From Spirochaetales bacterium (GTDB taxonomy: Bacteria; Spirochaetota; Spirochaetia; DSM-2461): a stretch of DNA of 37,910 bases. Under the pieces are notes generated by a model. That model was not told the origin of the DNA. It did not search any database and saw nothing but the letters and a program-made list of their open reading frames with translations. The stretch covers positions 1-37,910 of the forward strand of contig JAFGPQ010000325.1 in the NCBI GenBank assembly GCA_016936115.1, read 5' to 3'. Numbering within the stretch: the stretch's first letter is position 1; every line of letters starts with the position of its first letter. This document shows, in pieces, positions 31,358 through 37,910 of the stretch. A program made the position numbers and the translations under genes.

Positions 31358-33985
31358 ATGAAGAACGGGAACAGAGCATCTATGGAGAACAAGATCAGGG
31401 GAAGGCTGCTTTTTCAGCACAGGAAACTCCTTCCCGTAATTGTTATCTTTGTTTCCCTATCCTCTCTCTTTATCGTCCTGAAATACGCTTACTTCCTGAA
31501 TCCCTCTATTCTGTCTATCTGGCTGATACTTCTGCTCGGCGTCAGCGCCTTCTCTATTCTTATCAACAGGAGGAGTAATGATCTCCAGTCCGACGGAGCA
31601 TACGGGCGAGCGGTGGCGGGGAATGCGGTCAGCCTCTCTCTTCTGGGGCTCTCCCTCTGCTTTCTCTACTACTTCCTCTATCCCGGACTGGAGGGCATGG
31701 ACAAGCAGAATACGGCTATCGCCTTCATTGTTATTCAGATAGTCGTGACCTTTCTTGCCTCCTCCCTTTACGGCGCCGCCCTGTGCTGGCTCATTCTTAT
31801 CTCCCTTTTTTCCGTTTTCCTGAATGTGATGGACGGTTCCCCTCTGCTTTCGGCCAACGCCCTGCTGCCCCTTCTCCTTTCCTTCATCATTTATCTCCCC
31901 ACCCGGTACGTCAACATTATGTTCCGCCGGAATTTCGAGAATCAGATTCAGAATGGCGAAAGAAGCGCCTGGCTGAGGATGCTGATAGAGCAGAGCCCCC
32001 TCTCCATCGTCATCACCGATATGAAGGGGCGGATTATTCAGGTTAACAGAAAAACGGAAGAGGTGGCCGGCTACCCCGCGCAGGAACTCATCGGGCAGTA
32101 TCCCTCTATCTTTCAGTCGGGGAAAACGGATCGGAGAATCTACGATCTGATGTGGGAGAACATCCTGAAAGGGGAGCGCTGGCAGGGGGAGTTTATCAAC
32201 AAAAGGAAGAACGGGGAAATCTATACGGAATGGGCCTCCATCAGCCCGGTGATGGATTCCACTGGCCATATACAAACCATCATGGGGATCAAAGAGGATA
32301 TCACCCAGAGAAAGAGAGCTCAGAAGACCATTCTCCGGCAGAACGGGATTATCAAGATGCTGCTTCAGGACTTCGAAGAGCAATCGGAAAGCTGGCTGTG
32401 GGAAACCGATAAGAATCTTGTCCTGAGCTACGTTTCCGATAAGATCAGCCGCCTCTTCAGCGGGGGGATTCTCAATAAAACCATTGGGGACGTACTCAGG
32501 CAGCTCGCCGTCCCGGACGATGGGGAAGGGGAGAGGCTCCTTGCGGAATTCCTGGATGCCCTGGGGCGGGGAGAGGCATTTTCCGAAAGGGAGGTGAAGA
32601 TCCTATTCGAGGGAGAGGTCCTGTGGCTGGGGCTTAAGGCTCTTCCCACCCTGTCTCCGGAAAAGAGAACCGGATGGCGCGGGGTGGGGCGTTTCATAAC
32701 AGAAAGAAAGAGAATGGAGGCGGAGCTCTATAATAAGGCGAATTACGACGAACAGTCCGGTCTGCCCAACCGATTTCTCATCAAACGGCTTATCTCGGAG
32801 AATCTTTCTGCGGACAGGGAACTCCATCGGGGGATCGTCGGAGTCGTGCATGTGAAGGAACTCAGCAAGGTGAGATCCGACTTCGGAACCCTCCGGTACG
32901 ATGGAATCGTCGCTTCCCTGACCGAAATCCTGCGGACCGTTCTCAAGGAGGATTTCCTGCTGGGGAGACTGAACGAGGATGAATTCCTATTCTGGCTCAA
33001 TGAGTCCGAGAACAATCGGGAGGAAAGGATTGATCATCTGGCTGACCGGATCAACTCACCCATCAAGTTCGGAGACGAAACATACCGGTTCGATGTGAAT
33101 GTGGGCCTGGCCTATTATCCCGACGACGGGGGAACCCAGAAGGATCTGTTCCGCACGGCCGATCTGGCCCTGAAAAAGGCCGTTGAAAATCCCCAAAGAA
33201 AAGTCATGCGTTACCGAAAGAGTTTCTCCGAGGATTTTCAGAAGCGGATGATGATCCTCTCCGATTTCCATCCCGCCCTGGCGGCGGAACAATTCTGCCT
33301 TTACTATCAGCCCCAGGCTCATGCCGGTGACGGGGCCATGAAGGGAGCCGAAGCTCTCGTACGCTGGAATCATCCCCTTCTGGGGCTAGTCTCTCCCGGG
33401 GAATTCATCCCCCTGGCCGAGAAAAGCCGGTTCATTCTGGAACTGGGAGAGTGGATTCTGCGCCGGGCCTGCCGGGATGCGGCCGGGTGGGGGGAGGAGA
33501 TGACCCTGTCGGTCAACCTGTCCGCTGTTCAGCTGCAGGATACGGAACGGCTGAAGTCGGTGATAAGAGAGGCTCTGGACCGCTCCGGATTTCCTCCCCG
33601 GAGGCTCATTCTGGAAATCACCGAATCGGCGCTGCTGTCCGATATGCAGGAATCGAAGGACTTCCTTCATGACCTTCAGGCGATGGGAGTTAAAATCGCC
33701 CTGGATGATTTCGGCACGGGCTACTCCTCCCTGGCCTACCTGTCCCAGCTGAGTGTGGACGAGCTGAAGATCGACCAGTCTTTCATAAGGAAACTGGGGG
33801 AAGAACCGGGGAACAGAGAAATCGTCAGGACCATTATTGAGCTGGCCCGGACCTTCCGGTTCTCCCTTGTCGCCGAAGGGGTCGAAACGGAGGAGCAGCG
33901 GGATCTGCTCAGAGAATTGGGCTGCGACTACATTCAGGGCTATCTCATCGGGAAGCCGGTCCCCCTTAAACAACTCTTCGAATAA
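31358..33985 (+). CDS. Membrane PAS protein with degenerate GGDEF and intact EAL domain
   Basis: 875 residues from ATG 31358. About five hydrophobic helices occupy the first 190 residues (LLPVIVIFVSLSSLFIVLKY and later). A PAS domain follows at about 205-330 (PLSIVITDMKGRIIQVNRKT), then a second PAS-like region at about 335-455. The GGDEF position reads NEDEF (about 539-543), so cyclase activity is unlikely. The EAL domain is intact: GAEALVRW (about 665), EITESALL, ALDDFGTGYSSLAYL, ELKIDQSFI and VAEGVETEEQ. The protein is therefore probably a c-di-GMP phosphodiesterase, with the GGDEF remnant perhaps binding GTP. The open frame back to 31322 overlaps the promoter. Confidence 0.9.
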   Translation: MKNGNRASMENKIRGRLLFQHRKLLPVIVIFVSLSSLFIVLKYAYFLNPSILSIWLILLLGVSAFSILINRRSNDLQSDGAYGRAVAGNAVSLSLLGLSLCFLYYFLYPGLEGMDKQNTAIAFIVIQIVVTFLASSLYGAALCWLILISLFSVFLNVMDGSPLLSANALLPLLLSFIIYLPTRYVNIMFRRNFENQIQNGERSAWLRMLIEQSPLSIVITDMKGRIIQVNRKTEEVAGYPAQELIGQYPSIFQSGKTDRRIYDLMWENILKGERWQGEFINKRKNGEIYTEWASISPVMDSTGHIQTIMGIKEDITQRKRAQKTILRQNGIIKMLLQDFEEQSESWLWETDKNLVLSYVSDKISRLFSGGILNKTIGDVLRQLAVPDDGEGERLLAEFLDALGRGEAFSEREVKILFEGEVLWLGLKALPTLSPEKRTGWRGVGRFITERKRMEAELYNKANYDEQSGLPNRFLIKRLISENLSADRELHRGIVGVVHVKELSKVRSDFGTLRYDGIVASLTEILRTVLKEDFLLGRLNEDEFLFWLNESENNREERIDHLADRINSPIKFGDETYRFDVNVGLAYYPDDGGTQKDLFRTADLALKKAVENPQRKVMRYRKSFSEDFQKRMMILSDFHPALAAEQFCLYYQPQAHAGDGAMKGAEALVRWNHPLLGLVSPGEFIPLAEKSRFILELGEWILRRACRDAAGWGEEMTLSVNLSAVQLQDTERLKSVIREALDRSGFPPRRLILEITESALLSDMQESKDFLHDLQAMGVKIALDDFGTGYSSLAYLSQLSVDELKIDQSFIRKLGEEPGNREIVRTIIELARTFRFSLVAEGVETEEQRDLLRELGCDYIQGYLIGKPVPLKQLFE

Positions 33986-33991
33986 CCTTCC

Positions 33992-34021
33992 TGTACATAG
34001 GTGAACCTCTCGGGCTATAAT
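33992..34021 (+). promoter_or_regulatory. Leaderless-type promoter of nudC
   Basis: TGTACA (33992-33997), an 18-nt spacer and TATAAT (34016-34021), then CCCCCT and ATG at 34028. The -10 is perfect, the -35 weak, and there is no Shine-Dalgarno. Confidence 0.6.
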
Positions 34022-34027
34022 CCCCCT

Positions 34028-34900
34028 ATGAACCTCATACCCCAATTTGACATTATTGAAGCAGAAAAACTGCCCCCCGGCGGCGACATCCTCCTCTTCT
34101 CAGATAGTGAGAACCTCATCGCCGCCGGCGTAGACCCCTCCGAAATTACCGGTCGGGAAGGGGCCTCCTTCCTGAAAACGGAGCTGGCGCAGGAAGCCGG
34201 GATGCAGCCCTCACCCCTCTTTCTGCTCGGCCGGATGGGAGAGGAACCGAAGAAGACCCCCCTTTACTGCGGATCCCTCGACGGGAATCAGACCCTCCCC
34301 CCCGGGTGGCACTGGCATGCCTTCGGTACGGTGTTCCGGCATTTGCCCCGGGAAAAACAGGCCCCCTTCTCCCGGGCCCGGCAGATCCTTCACTGGGAGA
34401 GAACTCACCGCTACTGCGGCAGCTGCGGGACGGAAACGGTTCTGGCCGGGGGGGAACCCTGTCGCACGTGCCTCTCCTGCGGGGCGATGTTCTACCCGCG
34501 CTTCTCCCCGGCCATTATCGTGTGCATCACCCGGGGGCGGGAACTGCTCCTGGCCCATAATGTCAATTTCCCCGGGGATATGTACTCCCATATCGCCGGA
34601 TTCGTGGAAACCGGTGAATCCCTTGAGGATGCGGTCCGGCGCGAAGTCCGGGAAGAGGTGTCTCTGGAGGTACGGAATATCCGCTACTTCGACTCCCAGC
34701 AATGGCCCATGCCCCACTCCCTGATGCTGGGATTTACCGCGGAATGTCCAGAAGGGAATCCCGTACCGGACGGAGTGGAAATCGGCGACGCCCGCTGGTT
34801 TTCCCCCGAAGACCTTCCCGTCCTGCCCCACTCCGGGAGTATCGCCCGGCGGATGATCGACGACCATCTGGACCGGGTAAGAAAGGGTGATTCCCCTTAG
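34028..34900 (+). CDS. nudC: NADH pyrophosphatase, NudC type (Nudix hydrolase)
   Basis: 290 residues. Zinc ligands Cys130, Cys133, Cys148 and Cys151 have the CxxC-x14-CxxC spacing of NudC, with one extra Cys145. The Nudix box begins at Gly191 (GFVETGESLEDAVRREVREE); its usual late Gly is Ser. SQQWPMPHS (about 223) matches the NAD(H)-specific SQPWPFPxS signature. It cleaves NADH or NAD to NMN and AMP forms and, in characterised bacteria, removes NAD caps from RNA. ATG 34028 is preferred over the ATG at 34001, which lies upstream of the -10. The 3' end overlaps the convergent oxidoreductase by 4 nt. Confidence 0.92.
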   Translation: MNLIPQFDIIEAEKLPPGGDILLFSDSENLIAAGVDPSEITGREGASFLKTELAQEAGMQPSPLFLLGRMGEEPKKTPLYCGSLDGNQTLPPGWHWHAFGTVFRHLPREKQAPFSRARQILHWERTHRYCGSCGTETVLAGGEPCRTCLSCGAMFYPRFSPAIIVCITRGRELLLAHNVNFPGDMYSHIAGFVETGESLEDAVRREVREEVSLEVRNIRYFDSQQWPMPHSLMLGFTAECPEGNPVPDGVEIGDARWFSPEDLPVLPHSGSIARRMIDDHLDRVRKGDSP

Positions 34901-36189
34901 GTGAGGGTTATTACCCGTTTTTCCAGACGGGCCTTCTCCGCCAGAAATCCCAGACGGTGCCCGTAGACCGAATCGGCCAGGGAGGTGGATGAGGGGGAGG
35001 GCTGCTCCCCCCTTATGGTGCGGACGAAATCCTCCGCCAAGGCCAGATCGCCGCCCCCGTGGCCGCCGGTCACCCCGCTGAAGTCTCCGGCCAGGTTCAG
35101 ATCCACGATCTTCTCATCGTACTCCCTGCCGGGACGGGGATCGATCAGCCTCAGGGCGTAGCGCCCCTCTTCCAGAACCCCTTCCAGTTCTCCCTTCGTA
35201 CCGATGACATGGATCTTCCGCTCCGGCCTGGCGCATCCCCCCACCATGTTCAGGGTGGCCGTGCTGCCGTTCCCGAAACCGATGACCACGCTCTGGTGGT
35301 CCACCACGTCGTTGTCGCAGCGAAAAACGCATCGTCCGTAGGGGGAGTCTCCCCTCAGGAGGGCTTCTTTTTCCTCCAGGGTGGGATTCGCTCTGTTTTT
35401 CAGTTCGTCCCACACGTAGAAGCTCCACCGGTCCGGATGGTCCAGATAGTGTTTGCGGGCCGAGTAATCGCACTCGGCCTCGCAGGCGCAGTCGGTCAGA
35501 CAGCGGGTTCCCGAACCGGCGGGAGCCTTCTCTTCACGGAAGAACTGGCGCGAGCCGGAGCTGGAGACTTCCGCCGGGGGGTTCCCGCTCTGCAGCCAGA
35601 CCAGAAGATCCAGGTCGTGGCAGCACTTGGCCATGAGCATGGAGGACCGGCAGGCGGCGGTGTTGTTCCACTTCCCCCGTACATAGGAGACGGCCATATG
35701 GTGATAGGAGACATGCTCCGAGGCCTGAATATTCAGAATTTCCCCCAGCACGCCGGATCGGATCTCCCGGTTGATGCTCTGGTAGAAGGGAGCGTAGCGC
35801 AGGACGTGGCAGATGTTCACGGTGACCCCCGCCTTCGCCGCAGCGGCGGAGAAGAGATCCATCTCCACTTCGGAAACGGCGAAGGGCTTCTCCAAAAGGA
35901 TATGATAGCCCTTCTTAAGCAGGGGCAGGGAGGTGGGCACGTGCTGATGATCCATGGTCCCGTTGATGACCGCATCGGCCTGACGGGGCAGGGCGGCCAG
36001 TTCTTCGGCGCTGCTCCAGCACCGTTCCGGGGGAATATGGAACATGTCCGCGGCCAGCTGCCTGCTGGCGGGGGAGGGATCGGCCACTCCCGTGATGGTC
36101 AGAAGTTCCGGATTTTCCAGGGCCAGGGACGCATAGATCAGCGCCCGGTGGCCCGCTCCTACGATGACGGCGGTTACGGGTTGAGACAA
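34897..36189 (-). CDS. Gfo/Idh/MocA-family NAD(P)-dependent oxidoreductase
   Basis: 430 residues. The N-terminal Rossmann fold has GAGHRA at 11-16. The conserved E-K-P (100-102, HILLEKPFAVSE) supplies the catalytic Lys, and HVLRYAPFYQSINREIRSG follows. The C-terminal domain holds substrate residues around MAKCCHDLDLLVWL. A Cys-rich insert, CLTDCACEAECDYSARKHYL, is not part of the common core but occurs in a subgroup of the family. The substrate is probably a sugar or cyclitol, unknown. The start is TTG with GGAG 7 nt upstream. It lies 10 nt after the MFS gene, so the two form an operon that may import and oxidise one compound. Confidence 0.88.
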   Translation of the reverse strand: MSQPVTAVIVGAGHRALIYASLALENPELLTITGVADPSPASRQLAADMFHIPPERCWSSAEELAALPRQADAVINGTMDHQHVPTSLPLLKKGYHILLEKPFAVSEVEMDLFSAAAAKAGVTVNICHVLRYAPFYQSINREIRSGVLGEILNIQASEHVSYHHMAVSYVRGKWNNTAACRSSMLMAKCCHDLDLLVWLQSGNPPAEVSSSGSRQFFREEKAPAGSGTRCLTDCACEAECDYSARKHYLDHPDRWSFYVWDELKNRANPTLEEKEALLRGDSPYGRCVFRCDNDVVDHQSVVIGFGNGSTATLNMVGGCARPERKIHVIGTKGELEGVLEEGRYALRLIDPRPGREYDEKIVDLNLAGDFSGVTGGHGGGDLALAEDFVRTIRGEQPSPSSTSLADSVYGHRLGFLAEKARLEKRVITLT

Positions 36190-36199
36190 AACAATACTC

Positions 36200-37447
36200 C
36201 TAGGCGTCCTGATCTATGCGGTGGATAGAAAGGACGATAATCATGGCCCCTAAGGCCAGAGCGATAACGAGAAAGAAGGGATAGGCGGGGTTTTTGTCCG
36301 CCAGAATGCCTCCCAGCCATCCGAAGGGCGTGGAGAGAATGACTGTCAGCAGATTGATGACTGCCACGATGCCCGCCCGGTCCGCGTCTTCCACCGCCTT
36401 GAAAATCAGCGTATCCATCCAGGGCTTGATAAAGGCCAGGGCCAGGGCGTCCAGAATGGTACTGATGATGAGGAAGGCATAGTTATTCACCGGGCTGGCA
36501 ATGAGAATAACATTCGCTACAGCTAATACGAGAAACCCCAGGGCCAGGGGAACCTTGAAACGGCCTCCGTGGAAAAGGGGGGTGGCTGCCAGAAAAATGG
36601 TGAGCATGGTAATCGATTTGATCAGGGGGAAGAGGGCGATGCTGCTCTCGGAAAACTGCAGGTTTTTAAACACCTGGATGGACCAGAAGGTATCCTTGAG
36701 GATGGTGGAGATGGTCAGGGCCAGGGCGATGAAGAAGGCCTTGAGGGTCTGGGGGGCGGAGAGGAATTTGATGAAACTGCCCTTGAGGCCTCCCACCAGT
36801 TTGTAGAGGGGAACTCCCTTCGTCTCTTCCATACGGATTTTGCCCCGTTCCGTCTCCTTGCTGTAGATCAGGAGTAGGATGAATTTTAGCATCATGGAGA
36901 CGCAGGCGAAGGCATAGATCAGCCTGACCGCCGGTACAAGGGTCAATTTATCCACAAGAAGCCCCGCCAGAGGGGCGAAGAAACCCGAAAGGAGCAGAGC
37001 GATCTGAATCCAGGTGTAGATGTGGACCAGTTTGTCCTTGGGGGCGTCCTCGGTCAGCAGGAGGGTCCAGGAGTTCATGGTGACCTTGAAGACACTGTTG
37101 AAGAACGCGGCGGCAAGAAAGAAGTAGACGTTCTGGGCGACGGCCCAGATAAGGGTGGAGATCCCCCAGCTGATCGAATCGAAAATGAACGTTGTCCACC
37201 GGCGGCCCAGCTTGTCCGTGATGGCCCCGCTTATGAGGGTGAAGAAAATCTGGCAGGCAATCCCGAAGGAGGCCAGAAGGCCGATCTGTCTTTCATTCAG
37301 TCCCAGGGCCAGCATGTAGAGGGAAGCATATGTGACGTAGAGGTTATAGGGGATGCCCCAGAGGGGTTCCGTGTAGATGCTGACCGCCGGGGTGCCCCGC
37401 AGGGAGAAAAGGGTGGCGAACAGGGGGTGGGATTTGATTTTCTGCAT
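36200..37447 (-). CDS. MFS transporter, first gene of an operon with the oxidoreductase
   Basis: 415 residues with about 12 hydrophobic helices. IPYNLYVTYASLYMLALGLN and GIACQIFFTLISGAITDKLG followed by RRWTT show the typical MFS helix 1-2 and loop 2-3 motif (G-x3-D-x-x-GRR type). A central charged loop (KETERGKIRMEETKG, about 195-210) divides the halves. The substrate is unknown; cotranscription with the Gfo/Idh gene suggests a sugar-like compound. The ATG lies 6 nt after a weak -10. Confidence 0.9.
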   Translation of the reverse strand: MQKIKSHPLFATLFSLRGTPAVSIYTEPLWGIPYNLYVTYASLYMLALGLNERQIGLLASFGIACQIFFTLISGAITDKLGRRWTTFIFDSISWGISTLIWAVAQNVYFFLAAAFFNSVFKVTMNSWTLLLTEDAPKDKLVHIYTWIQIALLLSGFFAPLAGLLVDKLTLVPAVRLIYAFACVSMMLKFILLLIYSKETERGKIRMEETKGVPLYKLVGGLKGSFIKFLSAPQTLKAFFIALALTISTILKDTFWSIQVFKNLQFSESSIALFPLIKSITMLTIFLAATPLFHGGRFKVPLALGFLVLAVANVILIASPVNNYAFLIISTILDALALAFIKPWMDTLIFKAVEDADRAGIVAVINLLTVILSTPFGWLGGILADKNPAYPFFLVIALALGAMIIVLSIHRIDQDA

Positions 37448-37453
37448 TCCTCT

Positions 37454-37482
37454 CTTGTAGCACGACTGGGGGGGGAAGTCAA
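37454..37482 (-). promoter_or_regulatory. Candidate leaderless-type promoter of the MFS-oxidoreductase operon
   Basis: On the minus strand, TTGACT (37482-37477), a 17-nt spacer and TACAAG (37459-37454), then AGAGGA and ATG. The -35 is good and the -10 poor. The layout matches the other leaderless loci, and AGAGGA is too close to the ATG for a usual ribosome site. The -35 overlaps the stop of the radical SAM gene. Confidence 0.45.
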
Positions 37483-37910
37483 TCGGCGTTCACAAAAAAG
37501 GGGGCGTGGCTCGATGTGTAGACCGGGGGCATTCTCTGAACGATGGCCCTCAGCTCCGGCAGACCCTTGAAGTCCCGGTCAAGGAACTCCCGGACCCGGC
37601 GGCGGGTCCATCCGGCGGGGAGGGTGAAATCCACCGAAAGGGAGAGGTCTCCCTCGTAGAAATCCCCCGTTTCCAGAGTCTCTGCCTCCCCGCTGATCCG
37701 GGGCATGGTGAAGACGGCCAGGTTCAGGAAATCCACATAATCCCGGTGCTTCAGAATAAAATCCCGGGTGCGCAGGGCCCCGTCCCGATCCTCGGCGGGG
37801 GTACCGAAGAGCAGATAGACGAAGGTGCCGATTTCCGCTTCCTTCAGGTTCCTGAGGATGGCGGAGACCCAGTCCAGGCGAATGCCCTTGCTCAGGCTGT
37901 TGAGAACACC
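37479..37910 (-). CDS. B12-binding-domain-type radical SAM protein, C-terminal part (runs off the right edge)
   Basis: 144 residues of the C-terminal half. The sequence KGIRLDWVSAILRNLKEAEI, YLLFGTPAEDRDGALRTRDF, then DFLNLAVFTMPR, FYEGDLSLSVDF and MPPVYTSSHAPFF matches a conserved C terminus seen in B12-binding radical SAM proteins of unknown function. The cobalamin-binding domain and the CxxxCxxC cluster motif would lie outside the window. If correct, this protein would use the cofactor whose assembly genes are at 3104-7082. The stop is at 37479. Confidence 0.72.
   Translation of the reverse strand, partial: GVLNSLSKGIRLDWVSAILRNLKEAEIGTFVYLLFGTPAEDRDGALRTRDFILKHRDYVDFLNLAVFTMPRISGEAETLETGDFYEGDLSLSVDFTLPAGWTRRRVREFLDRDFKGLPELRAIVQRMPPVYTSSHAPFFVNAD

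Noticed and set aside
35059-36228. A 389-codon open frame antisense to the Gfo/Idh gene
   Set aside because: The minus-strand oxidoreductase has clear family motifs; the plus frame is a codon-bias shadow.
1-37910. CRISPR arrays, insertion sequences, prophage genes, tRNA or rRNA genes
   Set aside because: I saw no regularly spaced repeats, transposase, integrase or phage genes, and no tRNA- or rRNA-like sequence on reading the window.

Overview
This window comes from a diderm, probably anaerobic bacterium. Lipobox signal peptides and a beta-barrel-like protein imply an outer membrane. Two ferredoxin-bearing MinD-type ATPases, NifX-like proteins, late cobalamin genes and a B12-type radical SAM protein point to anaerobic metabolism. 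The mixture resembles free-living spirochaetes, but the phylum is not secure: PheRS is of the ordinary bacterial type, whereas Borrelia and Treponema carry an archaeal-type enzyme.

Layout. 1-906 (-): GNAT acetyltransferase and the start of an MFS transporter. 1026-2909 (+): a chemoreceptor with a multi-pass membrane region. 3104-7612 (-): a tight operon of a nitroreductase, cbiB, cobU, cobT, cobS and cobC for nucleotide-loop assembly of cobalamin. 7723-8632 (+): an anchored unknown protein and acylphosphatase. 8629-13868 (-): two paralogous lipoproteins flanking an outer-membrane-type protein. 14067-14633 (+): an HD-domain protein. 14727-17454 (+): an orange-protein-like operon (two NifX-like proteins, two Fe-S MinD ATPases, a DUF134 HTH protein) behind a consensus promoter with a perfect palindrome at the start site. 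17489-24017: SulP transporter, secreted beta-helix-like protein, mutarotase-like protein, a lipoprotein gene broken by a frameshift, and an MFS transporter. 24135-26747 (+): a soluble multi-PAS histidine kinase. 26789-30443 (+): pheST behind a phenylalanine-rich leader peptide and an attenuator. 30515-37910: TrmH-family methyltransferase, degenerate-GGDEF/EAL protein, NudC, an oxidoreductase-MFS pair, and the C-terminal part of a B12-binding-type radical SAM protein. No stretch longer than 300 bases lacks a gene.

Two regulatory observations stand out. First, many promoter-proximal genes have a -10 hexamer 6 nt before the ATG, which puts the predicted transcription start on the A of ATG, and they have no usable Shine-Dalgarno sequence. 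This suggests leaderless mRNA is common here; downstream genes in operons mostly have normal ribosome binding sites or stop-start overlaps. Second, pheST carries a textbook ribosome-mediated attenuator: a 20-codon leader with nine Phe codons and mutually exclusive antiterminator and terminator stems. The leader ORF itself appears to be almost leaderless.
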